Positions 1-9,668 of a stretch of DNA of 64,000 bases are shown here, in pieces (the first letter of the stretch is position 1; the number at the start of each line of letters is the position of its first letter). The translations under genes and the position numbers were made by a program. The notes below the pieces were generated by a model, which did not search any database, was not told the DNA's origin, and saw nothing but the letters and a program-made list of their open reading frames with translations. The DNA is from Streptomyces spinosisporus (GTDB taxonomy: Bacteria; Actinomycetota; Actinomycetes; Streptomycetales; Streptomycetaceae): NCBI RefSeq assembly GCF_022698145.1, contig NZ_JALDAX010000011.1, forward strand, positions 1 through 64,000, given 5' to 3'.

Positions 1-484
1 ATCGGGTGGCGACCGGCAGCGAGTCGTCGCGCAGTACGGTCACCGCCGCCAGCACGGCGTCGCGACCCGGCCCCTCGGGAACCCCGGCCGCCAGCCGCTC
101 GTGCAGGTCGCCGCCCTCCTCCAGGACCAGACCGGTGTCGATGCCCGCCGGGATCTTGATGCGGGCGGTCCGCCGCCAGGTCGTTACGGGGTCGCTCCAG
201 GCCTCCACCCGGAAGGTCCAGCGGCCCTCGGAGAGCGGGGTGACGTCGGCGCCCCAGCGGTCGGAGCCGGGCGACAGCTCCCGCATGGGTGTCCATGGGC
301 CGTGCTGGCCCTCCGGGCCGGTCAGGACGACATTGGCCGCGACCGCGTCGTGGCCCTCGCGGAACACGGTCGCGGTGACCTGGAACGTCTCGCCCGCGAC
401 CGCCTTGGCCGGGAACCTTCCGCACTCCACCGTCGGCTGGATGTCGCGTACCGGAATGCGGCCGATGGCCGAAATCGAGCTCAT
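1..484 (-). CDS. glgE: Alpha-1,4-glucan:maltose-1-phosphate maltosyltransferase, N-terminal part
   Basis: This is a partial gene. About 161 N-terminal residues are visible and the rest lies left of the window. GlgE extends alpha-1,4-glucans with maltose from maltose-1-phosphate in the cytoplasm. The translation begins MSSISAIGRIPVRDIQPTV and continues through motifs typical of the GlgE N-terminal beta-domain: FREGHDAV, GPWTPMREL, DRWGA, DPVTTWR, ARIKIPAG and LVLEEG. I recognise these from Streptomyces GlgE proteins. The start is the ATG at 484, with no in-frame open extension needed. The catalytic GH13 domain cannot be checked here. The nearby glgX at 1713 fits a glycogen/maltosyl-glucan locus. 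Confidence 0.85.
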   Translation of the reverse strand, partial: MSSISAIGRIPVRDIQPTVECGRFPAKAVAGETFQVTATVFREGHDAVAANVVLTGPEGQHGPWTPMRELSPGSDRWGADVTPLSEGRWTFRVEAWSDPVTTWRRTARIKIPAGIDTGLVLEEGGDLHERLAAGVPEGPGRDAVLAAVTVLRDDSLPVATR

Positions 485-586
485 GGATCTCACCTCCACC
501 GTGCTGGAAAACCGGGCCAGTCGGCCCGGTCGGGGTAGTGAACTGCGCCGGAGGGGTTGCCTCCCGCTTCGGGTGCGCCGCCGTGG

Positions 587-886
587 TCACCGGTCCCCGG
601 CAAGCCGCCGATGCACCTCCGGAGGAGCGCGGCGTGCCGAGACGTCGGGCTGGGTCCGCTCGTCCTGTTCCCGGAGATACGTGCCGAGGGTTGAGCGCAG
701 ATATCGCTCGGCGGCGTCCGCCGCCTCGCGGGCACAGCGTTTGCCCATCAGGACACACAGGGTGTAGCCCGAGTCCTCGAAGGTGGCCCGCACCGCGCGG
801 TCGGCGGGGGACGCGAGCATGACGCGTTCCCACGCCCGGTACCGCCGCAATTGCCGGGCCACCTCGGCCTTGGCAGGTAGCAGCAT
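587..886 (-). CDS. DUF5133 family small protein
   Basis: This is a 99-residue protein starting MLLPAKAEVARQLRRY. It resembles the short Streptomyces family known as DUF5133, which has no assigned function. I chose the ATG at 886 because an AAGGG ribosome-binding sequence lies just upstream and because family members begin MLLP. The frame stays open upstream to 988 but that part looks non-coding. The protein is rich in Arg and Ala, has a CVLMGKRC segment in the middle, and lacks membrane segments or a signal peptide. It is divergent from the gene at 1204 and lies 102 bp upstream of glgE on the same strand. Confidence 0.6.
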   Translation of the reverse strand: MLLPAKAEVARQLRRYRAWERVMLASPADRAVRATFEDSGYTLCVLMGKRCAREAADAAERYLRSTLGTYLREQDERTQPDVSARRAPPEVHRRLAGDR

Positions 887-1203
887 GACGCCCTTCACTT
901 TCCGGGGCTCGATCGCGCGTCTCCCGACCGTCGGGCGGCGCCCGCGCGTGAGCACGCGCGGATCCGTTACGGGCATCGAGGTCTTCACACATGGTGCACG
1001 GACGACGACTCAGCGTCTTGTTGGATCTTCAACTACCCCAGTGGGCCCATCGATCACCACGAGACCGCTCGTGTTGCACGAATGGCGTAGTGCTCCCACT
1101 CTTGAGGTGACTCAGAAGCGATCACCGCTCACGCTGTGCATACGGGGCTCGTCCCGCAGGGGCGAGGACAAGCGGGAGCTTCGCGGGTGAGGAGCCAACG
1201 ACG
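887..1203. other. Divergent intergenic region, no gene
   Basis: This 317-bp stretch separates the divergent genes at 886 and 1204 and must hold both promoters. No convincing -35/-10 pair could be fixed. A short inverted repeat, GGTGA and TCACC around an 11-bp spacer (1106-1126), is the only symmetry noted. GAGGAG just before 1204 is the ribosome-binding site of the rightward gene. Confidence 0.4.
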
Positions 1204-1712
1204 ATGAAGACCGCAGCGCCCTGTTACTACCACCTCGACGTCGAGGTCAGCCCGGAGCGGGTCGGGCAGGTTCGGCGCATCCTGGCCGCATACCTGCGGC
1301 TCTGGGACCTCCAGACACTGGTCGAGCCCGTGTGCGGCGCGGCCGAGCTGCTGCTGAAGGCCATCGACCGGCACGCCAGGGACAAGAGCACGTCGATCGA
1401 GATGTGGTGGAACGGGCAGCATCTGATCACGGCCGTGGGGGAGAACGACAGCGAACTGCGTCCCGACCAGGACCTGCGCGGCTGCCTGCGCCGGATCGCC
1501 GCGATGAGCGACGGCTGGGGCTGCTGTGCCACGGCCACCGGCAGCAAGGTCATCTGGTTCTCGCAGCGGGCCCGGGCCGGCGGGCGTGTGCCGCTGGTGC
1601 CCGTGGCTCCCGAGCCGCGGCTGCGCGAGGTGCTCCAGGTGCCCCGCGAGACGCGGACCGCGGTGCTGTCCGGCTGCGTACACGAGACGGACGGCGTGCT
1701 GGAGGATGCCCG

Positions 1713-1716
<4 letters not shown>
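1204..1716 (+). CDS. ATPase-fold (HATPase_c-like) regulatory protein, Pep-type
   Basis: This 170-residue cytoplasmic protein resembles the ATP-binding anti-sigma/serine-kinase-like family common in Streptomyces. Around residues 40-55 the segment EPVCGAAELLLKAID sits where an N-box helix would be, but without the usual Asn, so kinase activity is doubtful. GAGGAG precedes the ATG. The stop overlaps the glgX start (GTGA), so translation of the two is probably coupled. Proteins of this kind occur in the Streptomyces glycogen/trehalose pep clusters, and a regulatory role for glgX is inferred from that. No substrate or partner is evident from sequence alone. Confidence 0.6.
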
Positions 1717-3901
<2,185 letters not shown>

Positions 3902-3905
<4 letters not shown>

Positions 3906-4705
3906 GGCGCGCGGTGCGAGGTCACCGTGAACTGGGCGCCGTCGGCATCGCGCAGGACGGCCTCGTCGCTGCCCTTCGTCAGCACGCTGCCGCCGTGCCG
4001 TTCGGCCGCCCGCACGCAGGCCGCGACGTCCTCGACCACGAAGTGGATCTGCCAGTGGGGCCGGATGGTGGGGTCCGGGGCCGCACCCAGGGCCCCGGAC
4101 TCGATGCGTGCCACGACGGTGCCCTGACTGCGCAGGACGACCTCGCCCCCCTCGTAGCGGACCTCGCAGGAGCCGGGCCGTCCGGACGCCCAGTCCAGCA
4201 CCTCGCCGTAGAAGATCGCCGCGTCGAAGGCGTCGCGGGTGTGCAGCCTGATGAAGGTCGGGGCCGCCAGCCGCCACTTCTCCCAGTCGGCGACGAGCAG
4301 CCCCTCCCAGATGCCGAAGGTGGCGCCGTCCCGGTCGGCCAGCAGCGCCGCCCGTCCGGGCGGGAAGGAGATCGGGCCGACCGCGGCCGTCCCGCCCCGC
4401 TCCTGTGCCCGGGCCACCGCGTGGTCCGCACTGGCCACGGCGAAGTACGGCGTCCACGCCACCGCCACCTGCCACATGGAGGCGACCCCCGCGATCCCGG
4501 CCACGGGCGTTCCGTTCACCAGCGCCATCCGGAAGCGGTCGCCCAGCTTGGCGGGGCGCCATTCCCAGCCGAGGACGGCCTCGTAGAACCGCTCGGTGGC
4601 GTCGACGTCACGGCTGGTCAGGCTCACCCAGCAGGGTGCCCCGGACACGGAGTGCGAGGAGACGACATGGGTCTTTTCGCGAGGGCGTGAGAAATCGTGG
4701 TTCAT
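3902..4705 (-). CDS. VOC family protein with two glyoxalase/bleomycin-resistance-like domains
   Basis: This is a 267-residue cytoplasmic protein made of two tandem vicinal-oxygen-chelate modules. The first begins near residue 17 (GAPCWVSLTSRDVDATERFY) and the second near residue 140 (KWRLAAPTFIRLHTRD). Each carries the beta-alpha-beta-beta-beta pattern and the FYxxVLxW signature of this fold. The substrate is unknown; Streptomyces homologues are often called hydroxylases or glyoxalases without evidence. The ATG at 4705 was chosen as the start of homology; the frame is open further upstream without motif support. It lies downstream of the sigma-factor gene on the same strand, 142 bp away, so co-transcription is possible. 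Confidence 0.8.
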
Positions 4706-4847
4706 GACAGTCGCGTCCTGGTCTCGTCCTCCGGCGGCCACCGGTCTCGTACCCAGTGTCCGACCGGAACCGCTGCGGGCGCCTGTCGAGTACCCCTCGC
4801 ATGGGGCCGAAACGGGCGCCCCGGCCGGGACCGGGCGGCCCGGCCGC

Positions 4848-5642
4848 TCAGCGGTTCTCCGCCAGCAGCTCCTCACGCAGCTGGGCGAAACAGCCGCTGA
4901 GCAGCCGGGAGACATGCATCTGGGAGATGCCGAGGTGCTGCGCGATCCGGCTCTGGGTCATGCCCCGGAAGAAGCGGAGGTAGAGGATGGTGCGCTCGCG
5001 TTCGGGCAGGGCCCGGATGCAGGGCCCCACCGCGACCCGGTCGACGACGATGTCGTAGGCCGGGTCGGAGCCGCCGATCGCGTCGGTGAGGGAGTAGCCG
5101 TCGGAGCCGGGCATCTCGGCGTCGAGCGACAGCGCGGAGAAGCACTCGAGGGCCTCCATCCCCGTGCGCACCTCGCTCTCGCTCAGCTGCGCGTGCCGGG
5201 CGATCTCGCCGACCGTGGGTCCACGTCCCGGAGTGGTCTGGGACAGTTCCTTGACGGACTGCCGCACCCTGTTGCGCAGGTCCTGGACCCGGCGCGGAAC
5301 GTGCAGCGTCCACATGTGGTCGCGGAAGTGCCGTTTGATCTCGCCGGTGACGGTCGGCACGGCGTACGCCTCGAAGGCGTGGCCGCGGGACGGGTCGTAG
5401 TGGTCGACGGCCTTGACCAGACCGAGGGCCGCCACCTGGTAGAGGTCCTCCAGGGATTCTCCCCGTCCCTTGAACCGGACGGCGATCCGCTCGGCCATGG
5501 GCAGCCAGGCCTCGACCAGCTCGTCCCTGAGCTTTCTGCGCTGCGGACCGTCGGGCAGCCGCGCCAGGCGCGAGAAGGCGTCGGCGGTGTCGGGGGCGTC
5601 GTCGTGCGGGTGGGGGTTGGTTCTGCCGCTGGTGACCAGCAT
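4848..5642 (-). CDS. SigB/SigF/SigG-family RNA polymerase sigma factor
   Basis: This 264-residue alternative sigma factor is of the stress/sporulation type. Region 2 shows ESLEDLYQVAALGLVKA and GHAFEAYAVPTVTGEIKRHF. Region 3 follows (VPRRVQDLRNRV), and region 4 ends the protein with a helix-turn-helix, MTQSRIAQHLGISQMHVSRL. The ATG at 5642 has GGGAGG 8 bp upstream; a GTG at 5651 would overlap that site. Such factors are normally held by anti-sigma ATPases and released by SpoIIE-type phosphatases. No dedicated anti-sigma gene adjoins it, though an ATPase-fold protein (1204) and a SpoIIE-domain phosphatase (27344) are in the window. The gene is divergent from the marR operon. Confidence 0.92.
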   Translation of the reverse strand: MLVTSGRTNPHPHDDAPDTADAFSRLARLPDGPQRRKLRDELVEAWLPMAERIAVRFKGRGESLEDLYQVAALGLVKAVDHYDPSRGHAFEAYAVPTVTGEIKRHFRDHMWTLHVPRRVQDLRNRVRQSVKELSQTTPGRGPTVGEIARHAQLSESEVRTGMEALECFSALSLDAEMPGSDGYSLTDAIGGSDPAYDIVVDRVAVGPCIRALPERERTILYLRFFRGMTQSRIAQHLGISQMHVSRLLSGCFAQLREELLAENR

Positions 5643-5738
5643 GGTGCGCACCTCCCAGAGGCGGTGCTGGACGGTCCTTTCAAACTAGAACGGACCTCGG
5701 GATGGCGCTCGTCGGGTGCTTGACCGTCTCTTGGGTTA

Positions 5739-5761
5739 GTTACCTCTGCTACAGAGGTAAC
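5739..5761. promoter_or_regulatory. Perfect inverted repeat, probable MarR operator
   Basis: GTTACCTCTG and CAGAGGTAAC are perfect 10-bp arms around a 3-bp centre, ending 8 bp before the marR GTG. The right arm contains the GAGG that serves as ribosome-binding site, and a possible -35 TTGACC lies at 5720-5725. A bound dimer would block transcription and hide the start region, which suggests autorepression. Confidence 0.75.
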
Positions 5762-5769
5762 CTCCGGGT

Positions 5770-6222
5770 GTGGAACCCGAACCCTTCCCGGACGAGCTGA
5801 TCGACGCCCTCGTCGGCGTCCACCGGCTGCTCCGACGCCGACTGCGCCCCGAGATCACCCCGCAACTGCGCGGTGCCGAGGTCGAACTGCTGCGCCTGGT
5901 CGTGAGCCGGCCCGGCATCGGGATCTCGGACGCCGCCAAGGAACTGCATCTGGCCGGGAACTCCGTCTCGACGCTGGTCAACCAGCTGTCGCGGCAGGGC
6001 TATCTGCTGCGCGAGACCGACCCGGCCGACCGGCGGGCCGCCCGGCTGAAGCCGACCCCCGCGGCCGAGGCCCGGCTCGACGAGTGGCGCAGACGCCGTT
6101 CCGAGCTCGTACGGGGCGGGCTGTCCCGGCTCGACGACAAGGACCGCGAGGCGCTCGGCGCGGCGATCCCGGCCCTGCGCAAGCTGGCCGACAACCTGCA
6201 CGAGGAGGCCGATCAGTCATGA
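5770..6222 (+). CDS. MarR-family transcriptional regulator
   Basis: This 150-residue winged-helix repressor has its recognition region around residues 55-100: GISDAAKELHLAGNSVSTL followed by the wing DPADRRAARL. The DPADRR wing signature is characteristic of MarR proteins. The start is the GTG at 5770, just after the perfect inverted repeat at 5739-5761. Its stop overlaps the ATG of the ABC ATPase gene (ATGA), so the three genes to 7893 form an operon. By analogy with other MarR-exporter pairs it should bind a ligand that is also a pump substrate. The ligand is unknown. Confidence 0.9.
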   Translation: MEPEPFPDELIDALVGVHRLLRRRLRPEITPQLRGAEVELLRLVVSRPGIGISDAAKELHLAGNSVSTLVNQLSRQGYLLRETDPADRRAARLKPTPAAEARLDEWRRRRSELVRGGLSRLDDKDREALGAAIPALRKLADNLHEEADQS

Positions 6223-7079
6223 CACGGGACAGCGACCCCGACCAGCCCGAGGCCGTGACCTGCACGGGCCTCGCCTACTCCTTCGGCGAGACGAACGCCG
6301 TCGACGGACTCGACCTCTCCGTGCGCCCGGGCGAGGTCTTCGGGCTCCTCGGCCCCAACGGCGCCGGGAAGACGACCGCGATCCGCTGCATCACCACCCT
6401 CCTGCCGGTACCGGCAGGAATGGTCCGGGTCTTCGGCAGCGACGCGGCCAAGGACCGTATGGGCGTACGGCGCCTGCTGGGCTATGTGCCGCAGCAGCTG
6501 TCCGCCGACGCCGGCCTCACCGGCCGGGAGAACGTCGCACTGTTCGCCCGGGTCTTCGACGTCTCCCGCGGCGAGCGGGCCGAGCGCGTCGGCCAGGCGC
6601 TGGCCGCCGTCGACCTCACCGACGCCGCCGACCGGCTCGCCAAGACCTACTCCGGCGGCATGATCCGCCGCCTCGAACTCGCCCAGGCGCTGGTCAGCGC
6701 ACCGCGCCTGCTGATCCTCGACGAGCCGACCATCGGCCTCGACCCGATCGCCCGCACCGGCGTGTGGGAACACATCAACGCCGTCCGCGAGGCCACCGGC
6801 ATGACCGTGCTCGTGACCACCCACTACATGGACGAGGCCGACCAGTACTGCGACCGGGTCGGTCTGATGCACCGCGGCCGTGTGCGGGCCCTCGGCACCC
6901 CCACCGAACTGAGGCAGGGGCTCGGTGAGCGCCGGCGCGCCGAAGGTGCCCCGGCCTCGGCCCCGCTGCCCACGCTGGAGGACGTCTTCCGGGACGTGGC
7001 GGGCAGCGGTCTCGACGACAAGTCAGGAGATTTCCGCGATGTCCGAAGCACCCGCCGTACTGCCAACCGTGTCGGCTGA
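6219..7079 (+). CDS. ABC transporter ATP-binding protein, DrrA-like
   Basis: This 286-residue ATPase powers an exporter with the permease encoded next. Walker A is GPNGAGKT (residues 45-52). The signature YSGGM is followed by Walker B, LLILDEPT, then the D-loop GLDP and the switch His in VTTHYMDEAD. The C-terminal segment after THYMDEADQYCDR matches drug- and antibiotic-resistance ABC ATPases of the DrrA type. The ATG at 6219 overlaps the marR stop. The 3' end overlaps the permease gene by 41 bp, so the last residues are probably variable. The substrate cannot be read from sequence, but control by MarR suggests a toxic small molecule. Confidence 0.93.
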   Translation: MTRDSDPDQPEAVTCTGLAYSFGETNAVDGLDLSVRPGEVFGLLGPNGAGKTTAIRCITTLLPVPAGMVRVFGSDAAKDRMGVRRLLGYVPQQLSADAGLTGRENVALFARVFDVSRGERAERVGQALAAVDLTDAADRLAKTYSGGMIRRLELAQALVSAPRLLILDEPTIGLDPIARTGVWEHINAVREATGMTVLVTTHYMDEADQYCDRVGLMHRGRVRALGTPTELRQGLGERRRAEGAPASAPLPTLEDVFRDVAGSGLDDKSGDFRDVRSTRRTANRVG

Positions 7080-7893
7080 GCGCGTCGAAGGCATCGATCT
7101 GCTGCTGCGGCCGCCCCGGCCCCGCGCGGGCTGGCGGCTGCTGCCCGCCCGCGTCGGGGCGATGTGCACCGTCGAGCTGCAGAAGCTGCGCCACGACCGC
7201 ACCGAGGTCTACACGCGGGCGATCCAGCCCGCCCTGTGGCTGCTGATCTTCGGGCAGACCTTCACCCGCATTCGCGCGATACCCACCGGCGGCATCCCCT
7301 ACATCGACTACATGGCACCCGGCATCATCGCCCAGTCCGCGATGTTCATCGCCATCTTCTACGGCATCCAGATCATCTGGGAGCGCGACGCCGGCATCCT
7401 CAACAAGCTGCTGGTCACGCCGACTCCGCGCTCGGCCCTGATCACCGGCAAGGCCTTCGCCGCCGGACTGAAGTCACTGATCCAGGCCCTGGTCGTCGTC
7501 GTGATCGCCGCCCTGCTCGGCGTCGCGCTGACCTGGAACCCGCTGAAACTGCTCGGCGTGGCGGGGATCGTCGTCCTCGGTTCCGCGTTCTTCTCCTGTC
7601 TGTCGATGACCATCGCCGGCATCGTCATCAGCCGCGACCGCCTCATGGGCATCGGCCAGGCCATCACCATGCCGCTGTTCTTCGGCTCCAACGCCCTGTA
7701 CCCGATCTCCGTCATGCCCGGCTGGCTGCAGGCGATCAGCAAGATCAACCCCTTGAGCTACGAGGTGGACGCGCTGCGCGGGCTGCTGATCGGCGCGCAC
7801 GCGCACGTGGCGCTCGACTTCGGGGTGCTCCTCGTGGCCGCCCTGATCGGCATCACCGCGGCCTCCTCGCTCCTCGGCCGGCTGGCCCGCTGA
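7039..7893 (+). CDS. ABC-2 type transporter permease, DrrB-like
   Basis: This 284-residue integral membrane protein has about six hydrophobic segments. The first begins near residue 60 (PALWLLIFGQTF), and the last is near the C terminus (FGVLLVAALIGITAASSLL). The ABC-2 permease signature is visible in the block NALYPISVMPGWLQAISKIN followed by PLSYEVDALRG. The ATG at 7039 has an AGGAGA sequence upstream and lies inside the end of the ATPase gene, which implies coupled translation. With the ATPase it should form a homodimeric exporter in the cytoplasmic membrane. Confidence 0.92.
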   Translation: MSEAPAVLPTVSAERVEGIDLLLRPPRPRAGWRLLPARVGAMCTVELQKLRHDRTEVYTRAIQPALWLLIFGQTFTRIRAIPTGGIPYIDYMAPGIIAQSAMFIAIFYGIQIIWERDAGILNKLLVTPTPRSALITGKAFAAGLKSLIQALVVVVIAALLGVALTWNPLKLLGVAGIVVLGSAFFSCLSMTIAGIVISRDRLMGIGQAITMPLFFGSNALYPISVMPGWLQAISKINPLSYEVDALRGLLIGAHAHVALDFGVLLVAALIGITAASSLLGRLAR

Positions 7894-7975
7894 CCGAGCG
7901 CTCCGGAACGTGATGTGCCACACGCGCGCATGCGGGTGTGTATGGCTTGTTCGGACCGTTCTTCCTGCGCACGGC

Positions 7976-7990
7976 TTGATCAGTGATCAA
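7976..7990. promoter_or_regulatory. 15-bp palindrome upstream of a promoter
   Basis: TTGATCA and TGATCAA are perfect 7-bp arms around one central G. The site lies 39 bp upstream of a -35 box (8029), an ordinary position for a regulator. A second inverted repeat, TGCGCT/AGCGCA (8001-8018), lies between it and the promoter. No adjacent gene is an obvious binder. Confidence 0.45.
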
Positions 7991-8028
7991 AGGGGGTGAA
8001 TGCGCTGGCCACAGCGCATTCTGCTCAT

Positions 8029-8058
8029 TTGACAGTGCACTGAGCGCACAGATAGGAA
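8029..8058 (+). promoter_or_regulatory. Probable housekeeping promoter for the gene at 8088
   Basis: A perfect TTGACA (8029-8034) is followed after 16-18 bp by GATAGG/TAGGAA (8051-8058). The predicted transcript would start about 25 bp before the GTG at 8088 and include a GAGG ribosome-binding site. This is one of the few consensus-like vegetative promoters in the window. Confidence 0.55.
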
Positions 8059-8087
8059 GCAGCTCTCTGAGGTCGAAGAGGTGGACT

Positions 8088-8606
8088 GTGTACGAGCCGA
8101 ACGTGGTCGGGGACTGGCAGGAGTACGACGAGCACGACGGCCTGCGTGTCCGCGTCCACCGGTTGGAGGCGTCCGAGCCGCCCCGCGGACGGGACGACGC
8201 GGCCGAGGGGCTCACGTACTTCAGCGTCCGGGTGACCGTCGAGAACCGCGGCAGCCGGCACACCACCGTCCACCTCGAGGACGGCCAGATCGACGTACGG
8301 CTCGGACCCGACGGCGAGGCCGCGTTCATCGACTGGCGCAACTCGCAGTTCATCGAGGGCTTCGACGTCTATCCGCTGCGCCGGGCCACCGCCGTGCTCT
8401 ACGCGGCCGGTCCGGAAGCCTCGCTGAGCCAGATCGACGTCCAGGTCCAGCTGCGGGCCGACGACGAATGGGCCGAGCGCCGGCTGTGGGCGGGCGGCAT
8501 CGGACTGCACGACGAGCCCGTCGCCCCCACGGGGGGAGTGCGGGACCGCCTGGCCCATCAGGTCAGCAAGTTCCTGCGGGACCAGGCGGAAGAGGGCACC
8601 GCCTGA
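8088..8606 (+). CDS. Conserved protein of unknown function
   Basis: This 172-residue soluble protein begins VYEPNVVGDWQEYDEHD. I do not recognise a named family. The middle (residues 40-75) reads like a beta-sandwich in which a hydrophobic alternation, YFSVRVTVENRGS, is followed by TVHLEDGQIDVRL. That resembles small immunoglobulin-like or DUF4352-type domains, but without a signal peptide. The C-terminal 35 residues are helical (VRDRLAHQVSKFLRDQ). The GTG at 8088 has GAGG 6 bp upstream, and a TTGACA promoter sits at the expected distance; the frame upstream is open but unlike coding sequence. It stands alone, convergent with hemC. Confidence 0.6.
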   Translation: MYEPNVVGDWQEYDEHDGLRVRVHRLEASEPPRGRDDAAEGLTYFSVRVTVENRGSRHTTVHLEDGQIDVRLGPDGEAAFIDWRNSQFIEGFDVYPLRRATAVLYAAGPEASLSQIDVQVQLRADDEWAERRLWAGGIGLHDEPVAPTGGVRDRLAHQVSKFLRDQAEEGTA

Positions 8607-8621
8607 GCCGGATCCGGCTCA
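8604..8621. terminator. Palindrome at the stop codon, possible terminator
   Basis: TGAGCCGGATCCGGCTCA is a perfect 18-bp palindrome whose first three bases are the stop codon of the preceding gene. It lies between two convergent genes. As RNA it could fold only with a small loop, so terminator function is a guess. Confidence 0.35.
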
Positions 8622-8654
8622 GTGCGGGACATGCTCCCCAGGCGTGACGCGTCC

Positions 8655-9590
8655 TCAGTGCGGGATGCCGTCGATGATCTCGCGTGCTCCCTGGCGCAGC
8701 AGCGCCACCGCGACCGACGTGCCCAGCGTGGCGGGGTCGAGGCGGCCGGCCCACTCGTGGGCGTTGAGCCTGGTCTTGCCGTCGGGGGTGAACACACAGG
8801 CCCGCAGGGACAGTTCGCCGCCGTGCTCCACGCGCGCGTACCCGGAGATCGGGCTGTTGCAGTGCCCCTGCAGCACATGCAGGAACATGCGCTCGGCGGT
8901 CGCCTCCCGATGGGTGTCCGGGTCGCCGAGCCCGCTGACCGCGTCGATGAGCTCGCTGTCGCCCTCCCGGCACTGCAGGGCGAGGATGCCCGCGCCGATG
9001 GGCGGCATCATCGTCTCGGGGGAGAGGATCTCGGTGATCACGTCCTGGCGGCCGATGCGTTCGAGCCCCGACACCGCGAGCAGCAGCGCGTCGGCCTCGC
9101 CGGCCGCCAGCTTCGCCAGCCGCCGGTTGGCGTTCCCGCGGAACGGCACGCACTCCAGATGCGGATGGGTGGCCGCGAGCTGCGCGACGCGCCGCACCGA
9201 CGAGGTGCCGATCCGGGTGCCCTCCGGAAGCTGGTCCAGGGTGAGGCCGCCCGGGTGGATGAGGGCGTCGCGGATGTCGTCCCGCTTGAGGAAGGCGGCG
9301 AACGTCGTGCCCGCCGGAAGCGGCCGGTCGGCGGGCACGTCCTTGACGCAGTGCACCGCGAGATCGGCCTCGCCCGCCAGCAGCGCGGCGTCCACCTCCT
9401 TCGTGAACGCCCCCTTGCCCTCCACCTTGGACAGATCGCCCATCCACTTGTCACCGGTCGTCTTCACCGGTACGACCTCGGTGCGCACACCTGGCTGCAG
9501 AACCGCCAACGCGGCGCGGACACGCTCCACTTGGGCGAGCGCCATGGGCGAGTCGCGGGAGACGATACGGATCAGTTCGGGGACGGACAT
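8655..9590 (-). CDS. hemC: Hydroxymethylbilane synthase (porphobilinogen deaminase), variant paralogue
   Basis: This 311-residue enzyme polymerises four porphobilinogen molecules into hydroxymethylbilane in haem synthesis. Family landmarks are present: SRDSPMALAQ near the N terminus, GKGAFTKEVDAALL, the catalytic Asp in AVHCVKDVP, RIGTSSVRR and PFRGNANRRL. The dipyrromethane-cofactor Cys is Cys244 in LQGHCNSPI, where most HemC proteins have Gly before Cys. No other haem gene is nearby, so this may be the additional HemC many streptomycetes carry outside the main hem cluster. The ATG at 9590 lacks a strong ribosome-binding site at normal spacing. Activity is likely but the physiological role is uncertain. 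Confidence 0.9.
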   Translation of the reverse strand: MSVPELIRIVSRDSPMALAQVERVRAALAVLQPGVRTEVVPVKTTGDKWMGDLSKVEGKGAFTKEVDAALLAGEADLAVHCVKDVPADRPLPAGTTFAAFLKRDDIRDALIHPGGLTLDQLPEGTRIGTSSVRRVAQLAATHPHLECVPFRGNANRRLAKLAAGEADALLLAVSGLERIGRQDVITEILSPETMMPPIGAGILALQCREGDSELIDAVSGLGDPDTHREATAERMFLHVLQGHCNSPISGYARVEHGGELSLRACVFTPDGKTRLNAHEWAGRLDPATLGTSVAVALLRQGAREIIDGIPH

Positions 9591-9668
9591 GCGGACACGA
9601 TAGACCCCCTGGAGGGGGTGTCCCTGCCATACGGCATCTTCGGGACCCGGATCACGTCCGTTTGACGA

